Source: CAYONP01 sp964405335
GTDB taxonomy: Bacteria; Armatimonadota; UBA10988
Direction of reading: 5' to 3'
Assembly (NCBI GenBank): GCA_964405335.1
Contig: CAYONP010000013.1
Span: 1 to 64,000 of the forward strand
DNA: 64,000 bases
A program made the translations under genes and the position numbers. The notes under the pieces are model-generated. The model worked only from the letters and a program-made list of their open reading frames with translations, made no database searches and was not told where the DNA came from. Shown piece after piece: positions 50,763 through 57,931 of the stretch (within the stretch, counting starts at the first letter, position 1; each line of letters opens with the position of its first letter).

Positions 50763-51128
50763 ATGCCCAGATCGGTCCTGATCATCGAAGATTCGCCCTC
50801 GACCGCCAGCCTGGCACGGCTGGCGCTCAGCGGGCTGCCATGCCAGGTCGAGCTGGCCCGCTCGGCCGGCGAGGCACTGCGCCTGGTACGCGAGATGCTG
50901 CCCTCGGTGATCACCCTCGACGCCTATCTCCCGGGCGTCTCGTCGATTGCCTTCTGCATCGACCTGCGCAGCGCCGCGCCGGCCGCCGCGATGGTCCTGC
51001 TGATCGAGCGCGGGATGCTGCCGACCGACCTGCCGGCCGCCCAGGTTCGGCTGTTCAAACCGCTCGAACCGCGACGGTTCGCCGCCGTGGTCGGCGACCT
51101 GCTGGAGTCCGATGACCCCGCGGTCTGA
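50763..51128 (+). CDS. Receiver-domain protein, partly degenerate
   Basis: 121-aa stand-alone receiver. Acceptor Asp53 (TLDAYLPG) and Lys99 (LFKPLEP) are present, but the Thr/Ser after beta 4 is missing (AMVLLIERG) and the acidic pocket is Glu9/Asp10. It could be a phosphate sink or atypical signalling domain. Its 3' end overlaps the histidine kinase gene by 17 bases, so both are translated together. Confidence 0.87.
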   Translation: MPRSVLIIEDSPSTASLARLALSGLPCQVELARSAGEALRLVREMLPSVITLDAYLPGVSSIAFCIDLRSAAPAAAMVLLIERGMLPTDLPAAQVRLFKPLEPRRFAAVVGDLLESDDPAV

Positions 51129-52725
51129 ACCGCTCGCCGCCGTCGCGGCGCAACCGTGGCTCGACGAGCTGTTCGACGCCCTCGACGGCGGCGTCGGCCT
51201 GTTCGACCCCGCCGGCCGCATCCTCCGCGCCAACGAGCGCCTGGCCGAACTGGCCGGCCGCGAGCAGCCCGACGGCCTGCTCGTCGGCGAGCTGTTCCGT
51301 GACGCCGGCTGGGACCTGGCCCTGGCCGCTGCCCGCCAGCGCGGTCGGTGGCGCGGCCGGCTGCCCGCCGGCGGGCGCGAGCTGGTCGCCACGCTGCGCG
51401 TCGGGGCCGGCGGCTACGGCGTCCTGATCTGTCACGACCGCACCGCCGAGCTGGCCAGCGAGCGCCGCGCGGCCAGCCTCGAAGCGCAGATCCGCGAGCA
51501 ATCGCACCGCGCCGACAGCGCCCGCGAGCTGCTCTTCGAACAGGCCGAACGGCTGACCACCGTCCACCGACTGAGCTACGACGCCGTCGGCTCGGGCACC
51601 GTCCGCGACACCGCCACGCGGGCCGTCGAGGCGCTGATCGGCGACCTCGGCGCCGAGAGCGTCTCGGTCTGGCTGCTCGACTACGATCGGCCGCGCCTGC
51701 GCCGCCTGGCCGGCGTCGGCTCGCGCGCCGACGGGCTGCCCGAGAGCTGCGACCTCCACGCCTCCGGGCCGGTCGCCGAGGCCCTGCGGCTCGGCCGGCC
51801 GCTGCCCGATGCCGGCGAGGGCGCACTGGCCGGCCTGGCCATCTTCCCGTTGCCCGGCCGGGACGGGCCGCTCGGCCTGCTGGCCGTCGACGTCGCGCCC
51901 GACCTGGACACGGTGCAGCTCTACACGCCGCACCTCGCCGCGGCGTTGAGCAACGCCATGATGGCCGAGCAGCTCGCGCTGGCGAACGCCGAGCTGCGGC
52001 AGCTCGACCAGCAGAAGACCGAGTTTCTGAACGTCGTCGCGCACGACTTGCGGACGCCGCTGACCTGCATCCGGACCTATACCGACCTGATCGCCATGTA
52101 CGTCGACGAGCCGCCCGAGACCTATGCCGAGTTCCTCCAGATCGTGGTCGAGGAGACCGAGCGGCTGGGGCAGCTGCTGGACAACTTTCTCGACCTGGCC
52201 CGGCTCGAGAACGCCACGCTGCGGTTCGAGCTCGGCCCGGTGCGGGTCGACGAGCTGATCGAGCGCTTCGGCCATGTCTGGAGCGCCAAGGCGGCGGCCG
52301 AGCAGATCGAGTTGTGGAGCCAGGTCGAGCGCGACCTGCCATCGATTTGCGCTGATCGCCCGCGATTGGAGCAGGTGATCACCAACCTGCTCTCGAACGC
52401 CTTCAAACACACGCCGCCGGGCGGGCAGATCGGTCTGCGCGCCAAGGCGGCGGACGGGGGAGTGACGGTCTGGGTCCAAGACACCGGACCCGGTGTGCCG
52501 GAGGCCGACCGCGGCCGCATCTTCGAGCGCTTCCGCCAGGCCCGCGGAGCCGACCGAAGCCGCGGTGGCGCGGGCCTCGGCCTGGCCATCGCGCACGCCG
52601 TGGTGACGGCGCACGGGGGCCGGATCTGGGTTGAGGACGTCGCGGGTGGCGGGGCGTCATTCGGGTTCTGGCTGCCGCTGGAGCCGCCCGACGACGCCGC
52701 GGTCAGAGAGGAAGATGATGCCTGA
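51112..52725 (+). CDS. Sensor histidine kinase with PAS and GAF domains
   Basis: 537 aa, no membrane helix, so a cytosolic sensor. PAS-like region about 15-110 (LFDALDGGVGLFDPAGRILRANERLAEL), GAF about 155-290, HisKA with the phospho-acceptor His311 (NVVAHDLRTPL), and an HATPase: N box LLSNAFKHTPP, G1 DTGPGVPEADRGRIFERF, G2 GAGLGLAIAHAVV. It overlaps receivers on both sides, so three products form one coupled signalling unit. Stimulus unknown; GAF domains often bind small molecules or light-absorbing cofactors. Confidence 0.95.
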   Translation: MTPRSEPLAAVAAQPWLDELFDALDGGVGLFDPAGRILRANERLAELAGREQPDGLLVGELFRDAGWDLALAAARQRGRWRGRLPAGGRELVATLRVGAGGYGVLICHDRTAELASERRAASLEAQIREQSHRADSARELLFEQAERLTTVHRLSYDAVGSGTVRDTATRAVEALIGDLGAESVSVWLLDYDRPRLRRLAGVGSRADGLPESCDLHASGPVAEALRLGRPLPDAGEGALAGLAIFPLPGRDGPLGLLAVDVAPDLDTVQLYTPHLAAALSNAMMAEQLALANAELRQLDQQKTEFLNVVAHDLRTPLTCIRTYTDLIAMYVDEPPETYAEFLQIVVEETERLGQLLDNFLDLARLENATLRFELGPVRVDELIERFGHVWSAKAAAEQIELWSQVERDLPSICADRPRLEQVITNLLSNAFKHTPPGGQIGLRAKAADGGVTVWVQDTGPGVPEADRGRIFERFRQARGADRSRGGAGLGLAIAHAVVTAHGGRIWVEDVAGGGASFGFWLPLEPPDDAAVREEDDA

Positions 52726-53092
52726 AAAGACAGTGGTCATCGCCGAAGATGAACCACGTATCGCGCGGTCGCTCGCCTTCATCGTCGAACGCGAAGGCGC
52801 CGAAGCGGTCACCGTGACCGACGGCAACGCCGCGGTCGACGCCATCCGCCGGCACCGGCCGGCGCTCGCCCTGGTCGATATCATGATGCCCGGACTGGAC
52901 GGCCTGGAGGTCATTCGCCAGGTCCGCGCCGACCCCGACTGCCGCACCGCAATCCTGGTCGTCACCGCCGTGGGACAGCAGGACGACGAGACGACGGCGC
53001 TCAACCTCGGCGCCACCGGCTACGTGCGCAAGCCATTCGACGCGCGGCAACTGCGCGACCTGATTGTCGAAATCCTGCGCGTCCGCGGGTAG
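52718..53092 (+). CDS. CheY-like response regulator
   Basis: 124 aa with intact receiver residues: Glu10/Asp11/Glu12, Asp54 (LVDIMMPGLDG), Thr at VVTAVG and Lys in YVRKPF. ATG 52718 is preceded by GAGAGG at 6 bases and overlaps the kinase stop by 8 bases, whereas ATG 52715 is too close. Probably receives phosphate from the kinase. It is the last gene of the cluster. Confidence 0.94.
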   Translation: MPEKTVVIAEDEPRIARSLAFIVEREGAEAVTVTDGNAAVDAIRRHRPALALVDIMMPGLDGLEVIRQVRADPDCRTAILVVTAVGQQDDETTALNLGATGYVRKPFDARQLRDLIVEILRVRG

Positions 53093-53131
53093 CCCGCGCA
53101 CGGCGCGCCACAATAGCACTGGAGAAGGACG

Positions 53132-54103
53132 GTGACCGATCGGCCACAGGGAATGAGTCGTCGCGCGTTTCTCGGCACCGCCGCCGCCGCGGGCGGGTTC
53201 GCCCTCGCCGCGCGCGGCGCACCGCAGCCGTTGCCCACCGCCGTCTTCGGGCGCACCGGCGCCGAGGTCACCCGCCTGGGCATCGGCACCGCCTGCGCCG
53301 GGCAATCGAGTGGCGTCGACCTGGCCACCGCCACGCGCATTTATCGTGAGGCGATGGACGCCGGGATCACCTACATCGACACCGCCCGCGTCTATGGCAA
53401 GGCCGAAGAGGCGCTCGGCACCGCGCTGGCCGGCCGGCGCGACGAGGTCTTCCTGATCACCAAGGCCGCCGCCGACTCGTACGACGAGGCGCGGCGCTCG
53501 TTCGAAACCTCGCTCCGGCTGCTCAAGGTCGACCACGTCGACTGCCTCTACTGGCACGCCATCGGCTACCGAAACGTCGAGCAGGCGCTGGACGAACAGA
53601 GCGCGTTCCGCTATATCCTCGACCAGAAGGAGGCCGGCCGAACGCGCTTCGTCGGCATCACCAGCCACGCGCAGCCGACCAACACGGCGGCGATGTTCCG
53701 GCACGGCGTGGTCGATTGCTGCATGGTCGTGCTCAACTTCGTCGATCGGCACCTGTACGACTTCGAGACCAAGCTGCTGCCGGCGGCGCGCGAGCACAAT
53801 GTCGGTATGGTGGCGATGAAGGTCTTCGGCGGCATGAGGGGCAACAACTTCGCCCGCTACGACGGCCCGCCGACGCCGCCGCACCTGGATGAGCAGCACC
53901 TTTCCGCGGCGTTCCGTTACGCCCTGAGCCTGGAGGGCGTGCACGTGGCGGTGGTCGGCATGCACTCGGTCGAGCAGGTCCACGCCAACGTCGCGCTGGC
54001 GAAGCAGTTCGCACCCCTGCAGCCGGCCGAGTTTGTGCGCCTGGAGACGCTCGGCAAGCAACTTGCCGCGGGCTGGGAGCCGCGTTTCGGCGGTACCGTG
54101 TAG
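53132..54103 (+). CDS. Tat-exported aldo/keto reductase
   Basis: 323 aa. A twin-arginine signal (MSRRAFLGTAAAAGGFALAARGA) leads an AKR barrel. Catalytic Asp and Tyr in YIDTARVYGKAEE, Lys in LITKAAA and His in YWHAIGYRN are intact, unlike the copy at 13888. The exported location is unusual for an NADPH enzyme, but Tat-exported AKRs occur and import their cofactor folded. GTG 53132 has GGAGAAGGAC just upstream; ATG 53153 is the alternative. Confidence 0.9.
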   Translation: MTDRPQGMSRRAFLGTAAAAGGFALAARGAPQPLPTAVFGRTGAEVTRLGIGTACAGQSSGVDLATATRIYREAMDAGITYIDTARVYGKAEEALGTALAGRRDEVFLITKAAADSYDEARRSFETSLRLLKVDHVDCLYWHAIGYRNVEQALDEQSAFRYILDQKEAGRTRFVGITSHAQPTNTAAMFRHGVVDCCMVVLNFVDRHLYDFETKLLPAAREHNVGMVAMKVFGGMRGNNFARYDGPPTPPHLDEQHLSAAFRYALSLEGVHVAVVGMHSVEQVHANVALAKQFAPLQPAEFVRLETLGKQLAAGWEPRFGGTV

Positions 54104-54122
54104 GCCGACCGTGTCGGTCGGC
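54104..54122. terminator. Hairpin between convergent genes
   Basis: Perfect 7-bp stem gccgacc/ggtcggc with loop gtgtc, next to the stop at 54103 and 6 bases from the stop of the minus-strand gene. A bidirectional terminator is likely. Confidence 0.5.
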
Positions 54123-54127
54123 GCGGG

Positions 54128-55081
54128 TCAATCCGGCGCGTGACGGCTCAACCCCCGCTCCACCTCAACGGCCACCCGCGCCCGCGACAGCGCCGCCTCG
54201 GGCACGTCGCTCAGCCTGGGCAGCGGGCGGCCGGCTTCGCGGGCGGCGAGGAGCTCCTGAGTCGTCTTAGCCAGCGACCAGCCCTTCGCGCCGCTGGTGC
54301 CGAACCGGAGCCGTCCTCGCACCGTCTCGACATAGGCGACTGGCCCCTCATGCCAGGAGCTCAACAGGTCGTCCCACCCCACGTTTATCGTCGCTAGATG
54401 ATTCTGGGCGCGGATGCCACGTGCACCGGCCCAGCAGACATCGAAGCTACGCCGCGGGGCCAGCCAGCGCGCTGCCAGAATCGTGGCCAGCCACAGCAAA
54501 CTAGGCGTCGCCCCCAGCCAGAGTGGCTGACCCCGGGTGACCAGATAGGCACTGACCGGCACCGATGTCCAGATGACCGCCCACAGCACGCCGAGCGGCC
54601 GGGGCCGCCTGATCATCAGCCTGCCACCCGGCTCAACGCCGAGCAGTCGCTCGATCTGTGCACCGTCGACGGGTTCGGCGGCCTCTGCCAGCCGGTAGCG
54701 GCGCCACAGCGCGTGGGCTGTCTGGCGCAGGCGGCGTTGGTCTGGAACCTGCGCCAGAACCTGCCCACTGGGCAACTCGATGATGGAGCCGTCAGCCTCG
54801 GTGAACTCGACCTCGCTCCACGGCAGCCGCGAGACCTGTCCAGCGCGAGGGACGATGGTCACGCCGGCGTCGCTGAACCCCACCGACCGCGTCCATCGGA
54901 ACCAGCGGCGGAAAGTCGGCCAGGCGACCGCGAGCAGGGTGATGGCCGTGGCGAGCGGGGCGAAGGCGTCGGACTGACGGTAGATCGCGGCGCCCATAGC
55001 CACGATAGCCGCCCACATGGCCAACCTGTCGTATCGGTCGACCGGCACCACCTCGCGGTACTTCCAGTCTAGTTCAGCCAT
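54128..55081 (-). CDS. Membrane protein with PH-like segments (paralogue C)
   Basis: 317 aa. Two N-terminal helices (LAMWAAIVAMGAAIYR, FAPLATAITLLAVAWPTFRRW) precede a beta-rich PH-like region (VGFSDAGVTIVPRAGQVSRLPWSEVEFTEAD), then two more helices (VLWAVIWTSVPVSAYLV, LLWLATILAARWL) and a second beta-rich segment (GIRAQNHLATINVGWDDLLSS). Ends with PLPRLSDVPEAALSRARV and VEVERGLSRHAPD. It has the same layout as the two upstream paralogues. The start overlaps paralogue B by ATGGCTGA. Unknown function. Confidence 0.75.
   Translation of the reverse strand: MAELDWKYREVVPVDRYDRLAMWAAIVAMGAAIYRQSDAFAPLATAITLLAVAWPTFRRWFRWTRSVGFSDAGVTIVPRAGQVSRLPWSEVEFTEADGSIIELPSGQVLAQVPDQRRLRQTAHALWRRYRLAEAAEPVDGAQIERLLGVEPGGRLMIRRPRPLGVLWAVIWTSVPVSAYLVTRGQPLWLGATPSLLWLATILAARWLAPRRSFDVCWAGARGIRAQNHLATINVGWDDLLSSWHEGPVAYVETVRGRLRFGTSGAKGWSLAKTTQELLAAREAGRPLPRLSDVPEAALSRARVAVEVERGLSRHAPD
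54153..54235. repeat. 83-bp 3' coding cassette, copy in gene C
   Basis: Differs from copy B at one position and from copy A at one. It encodes the shared C-terminal tail on the minus strand. The bodies of the three genes are far more divergent. Confidence 0.85.
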
Positions 55082-56030
55082 CGCCCTCACCCACCCGCGA
55101 GATGCCCCGCTCCACCTCAACGGCCACCCGCGCCCGCGACAGCGCCGCCTCGGGAACGTCGCTCAGCCTGGGCAGCGGGCGGCCGGCTTCGCGTTGTCGA
55201 AGCAGGTTCTCGACAACGGCGTCGAGCCTCGCGCCACGCGGGGAATCGGGTTTGTAGTACGCAGGGCCACGCATGGTGAACAGGCACGGCGAGCCGGCGG
55301 ATCGGCCCACACCCAGCACCTCGTCCCAGCCAATCGACCAGCAGCGGCGAACGTCTGCCAGCAGCAGCCCATCGCCGCTGGCTTCACACACCACGATGTG
55401 GGCACCCGGTCTGATCCAGGCGACGAGCAGCAGGGCCGCCACGGCCGCGGCAGCAATGGCCACGATGGCCATCTGTACCGGCGTGTTCGGAGCGGCACCC
55501 ATCAGCCCAACGACGACGCTCGCCAAGACCACCGGGATCGGCCAGAACCACCATCGTGGGCCGAGCCGCAGCCGCTCGCCCGGGCCGAGCCCGAGCCCGA
55601 TCTGCACCTCGGCGACGTCGACGGCCGTTCGCTCGGTCTGCGCCGAGGTGCGCCGTTGCCACGACGAGCGCACGATGTCCGCGAGCAGTTCCGGGCATTC
55701 CGGCAGCACGACGTGCCAGGCACCATCGAGATTCTGGAGCCTGAGCGCTGCCGTTCGTTCGATGGCTCTGACCTCGTGCCACGCGAAGCGCCGCCGCCGC
55801 CAGCCACATCGCCAGGTCAAACCGGCCGAGTTGATGGCGACCCGGTCGCACACCGCGACCGACAGGCAGCCGAGGGCAAGCCAACAGGCGCCGGCGGCCA
55901 GCCACGGCCACGGCGACGTTGCGCCTCCCGGCACCGTCTGCGCGGCGGCGAGCGCCAGACACGGTGCCAGCCAAGCAAGACACCGACTGCACCGGTTCCG
56001 GTGCCGATGGCGGTAAGCGGCCTCAGCCAT
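55074..56030 (-). CDS. Membrane protein with PH-like segments (paralogue B)
   Basis: 318 aa, two-helix plus beta-domain units as in its neighbours: LAPCLALAAAQTVPG, WPWLAAGACWLALGCLSVAVC, then AINSAGLTWRCGWRRRRFAWHEVRAIERTAAL, later WWFWPIPVVLASVVVGLMG, MAIVAIAAAAVAALLLVAWI. Ends with the invariant tail REAGRPLPRLSDVPEAALS and RARVAVEVERGISRVGEGDG. Start at ATG 56030 overlaps paralogue A by the same 8 bases (ATGGCTGA) as its own stop overlaps paralogue C. Function unknown. Confidence 0.77.
   Translation of the reverse strand: MAEAAYRHRHRNRCSRCLAWLAPCLALAAAQTVPGGATSPWPWLAAGACWLALGCLSVAVCDRVAINSAGLTWRCGWRRRRFAWHEVRAIERTAALRLQNLDGAWHVVLPECPELLADIVRSSWQRRTSAQTERTAVDVAEVQIGLGLGPGERLRLGPRWWFWPIPVVLASVVVGLMGAAPNTPVQMAIVAIAAAAVAALLLVAWIRPGAHIVVCEASGDGLLLADVRRCWSIGWDEVLGVGRSAGSPCLFTMRGPAYYKPDSPRGARLDAVVENLLRQREAGRPLPRLSDVPEAALSRARVAVEVERGISRVGEGDG
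55105..55187. repeat. 83-bp 3' coding cassette, copy in gene B
   Basis: One base different from the gene C copy. The sequence on the plus strand begins ccccgctccacctcaacg. Confidence 0.85.
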
Positions 56031-57030
56031 CGCCCTCCCCCGCCCGCGAGATGCCCCGCTCCACCTCAACGGCCACCCTCGCCCGCGACAGCGCCGCCTC
56101 GGGCACGTCGCTCAGCCTGGGCAGCGGGCGGCCGGCGGCGCGGGCGGCGAGGAGGTGATCGACTACCTCGACGATCCGGCGGTCGGCCTCGCGATTGGTG
56201 TCCAGGACGATCGTGCCGGCATCGGTATCGATCAGCGTGCGCCACCAGGTGGTGCGTTTGGCCCAGACCGATGACCAGGGCACGAAGCGCTCGGTAGTCA
56301 GCGTTTCGGCGACGATCAGGCCACTGGCCGAGGTCCGCAGTAACGAGCGTCGCCGATTGGCCAAACCGGCGACCGATATAACCGGGACCAACACGAGTGC
56401 CTGCACGAACAGCGTCCACAAGGGCGGCCCGGTGCTCGGAGGAGCTGCTCTCAGCAGCAGCGGCAGTGCGAGCAGGGGCACTGCGGCCAAGCAACCCAGC
56501 AGTAGCTGCTGGTTCCGCCGCCAGGCGCGCGGCCTCACCTCTAGCGTGCCCTCCACCGGGATCTGCAGCCGGTCGGCGATGGTCGACGCGTCGAGCGCGC
56601 CGGTACTGGCCTCCACGGCCTGCCGCTGCCGCCCCTCCTGGAGCGCCGACGCCAGGCGGCACAGGCCGCGGGTAGCCCGCTCCAGGCGCAGCTCCTGGCC
56701 GCCGCCGGTCACGCGAAGACCGTCGCCGTCCATCGCGACGGTCTCGACCTCGCGCCATTCGAGCCGGCCACGCTGTTGACCGACCCTCCACGTGATGCCA
56801 TCGGCATCGGTCGTGATCCGCCCGCGCGGCCAAGCCCACAGGACCGCCACCGGCAGGCACCAGGTGGAGGAGAAGAGACCGCCGATCAGGTCGTTCGGCA
56901 AGGACGATGACAGGCTGAACAGCGCCGCCATCACGGCCAGGCAGCCGAGCACGATGGCCCCCGCGTCGCGCCACCGAAGTAGCCGCCGCAACACCCATCG
57001 CCGTGGCCGATCGTCCATGCGCACCGCCAT
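56023..57030 (-). CDS. Membrane protein with PH-like segments (paralogue A)
   Basis: 335 aa. Helices GAIVLGCLAVMAALFSL and WCLPVAVLWAWP, a PH-like unit (RITTDADGITWRVGQQRGRLEWREVETVAMDGDGLRVTGGG), then LLLGCLAAVPLLALPLLLRA and LFVQALVLVPVISVAGLA, a second beta unit (GLIVAETLTTERFVPWSSVWA), and the common tail. It is first in the three-gene run, with GTG/ATG choice near 57030 unclear. The bPH-like reading is by motif only. Neighbours: divergent GT2 glycosyltransferase upstream, paralogue B downstream. Confidence 0.75.
   Translation of the reverse strand: MAVRMDDRPRRWVLRRLLRWRDAGAIVLGCLAVMAALFSLSSSLPNDLIGGLFSSTWCLPVAVLWAWPRGRITTDADGITWRVGQQRGRLEWREVETVAMDGDGLRVTGGGQELRLERATRGLCRLASALQEGRQRQAVEASTGALDASTIADRLQIPVEGTLEVRPRAWRRNQQLLLGCLAAVPLLALPLLLRAAPPSTGPPLWTLFVQALVLVPVISVAGLANRRRSLLRTSASGLIVAETLTTERFVPWSSVWAKRTTWWRTLIDTDAGTIVLDTNREADRRIVEVVDHLLAARAAGRPLPRLSDVPEAALSRARVAVEVERGISRAGEGDG
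56054..56136. repeat. 83-bp 3' coding cassette, copy in gene A
   Basis: One base different from the gene C copy and two from the gene B copy. It is the first copy in gene order. Confidence 0.85.
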
Positions 57031-57110
57031 ACCGGCTACCGTTCTACATCATGCGGGCGGATCATGCCACCCCGCGCAGGATTGGCCGCGGCGCGCGCCA
57101 ACCCGGCGCC

Positions 57111-57869
57111 ATGCCCGCCGTCACCGTGGTCGTGCTGACCCTCAACGAAGCCACCCGGCTCGCCGCCTGCCTCGACTCCGTCGGCGACCTGACCGACCAG
57201 ATCGTCGTCGTCGACTCGCTCAGCAGCGACGGCACCGTCGAACTCGCCCGGCGCTACACCGACCGGGTGCTCAGCCGCGCCTGGACCGGCCGGCAGGATG
57301 CCGTGCGGCTGGGCGTCGATTCGGTCGGGACCGAGTGGACCTTGATCCTCGACGCCGACGAAGTGGCCACACCCGAGTTCCGCGCCGCGGTGGCCCGGGC
57401 GGTGACCGAACCCGGCGTCGACGGCTACACCGTGGGGCGGCAGGAGGAGTTTCTCGGCCGTCGCATCCGCTGCGGGCACCATGCCAGCGTGCTGCGTTTG
57501 GCGCGAACGGCGGCAATCGAGACGCCGCCGCAACGGGCCCACGCGCCGATCACGGTGCCCGGTCGGGTGCGGCCACTGGTCGGCGGCGAGCTGATCCACC
57601 GCGTCGACCAGCCGCTGCGCGAGCTGTTTGGCAAGTGGACCGACCGGGCCTGGCTGGCGGCCTGCGACCAACACGACCGCGGCCGGCGGGCTTCGGTGCG
57701 GAGTCTGGTCTGGCGCCCGTTCATGACCCTGGTGCGGCTGTGGCTGCTCAAGTGCGGGTTCCTCGACGGCGTGCCCGGCCTGATCTTCTGCGGCCTGCGC
57801 ACCTGGTACAGCTTCGCGCGCGAGGCGCACCTGTGGGCGCTGCAGCACGGTGGCCGTGCCGGGAGGTGA
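57111..57869 (+). CDS. Glycosyltransferase family 2 (WaaE/KdtX-like)
   Basis: 252 aa from ATG 57111. GT-A fold: VVVLTLNEATRLAACLDSV (5-23), VVDSLSSDGTVELA and the metal-binding LILDADEV. The short length and 'LNE...DSLSSDGT' layout match the family that adds glucose to LPS inner-core heptose (WaaE/KdtX). This fits the heptose genes at 36-41 kb. No Shine-Dalgarno is seen, and ATG 57051 is an alternative start. Confidence 0.87.
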   Translation: MPAVTVVVLTLNEATRLAACLDSVGDLTDQIVVVDSLSSDGTVELARRYTDRVLSRAWTGRQDAVRLGVDSVGTEWTLILDADEVATPEFRAAVARAVTEPGVDGYTVGRQEEFLGRRIRCGHHASVLRLARTAAIETPPQRAHAPITVPGRVRPLVGGELIHRVDQPLRELFGKWTDRAWLAACDQHDRGRRASVRSLVWRPFMTLVRLWLLKCGFLDGVPGLIFCGLRTWYSFAREAHLWALQHGGRAGR

Positions 57870-57931
57870 CGCGACGCAGACCGCGAACCGCCCGGTGCCG
57901 CCGTCGCGCCGGCGGCCTCGCGAGGTGTGCC

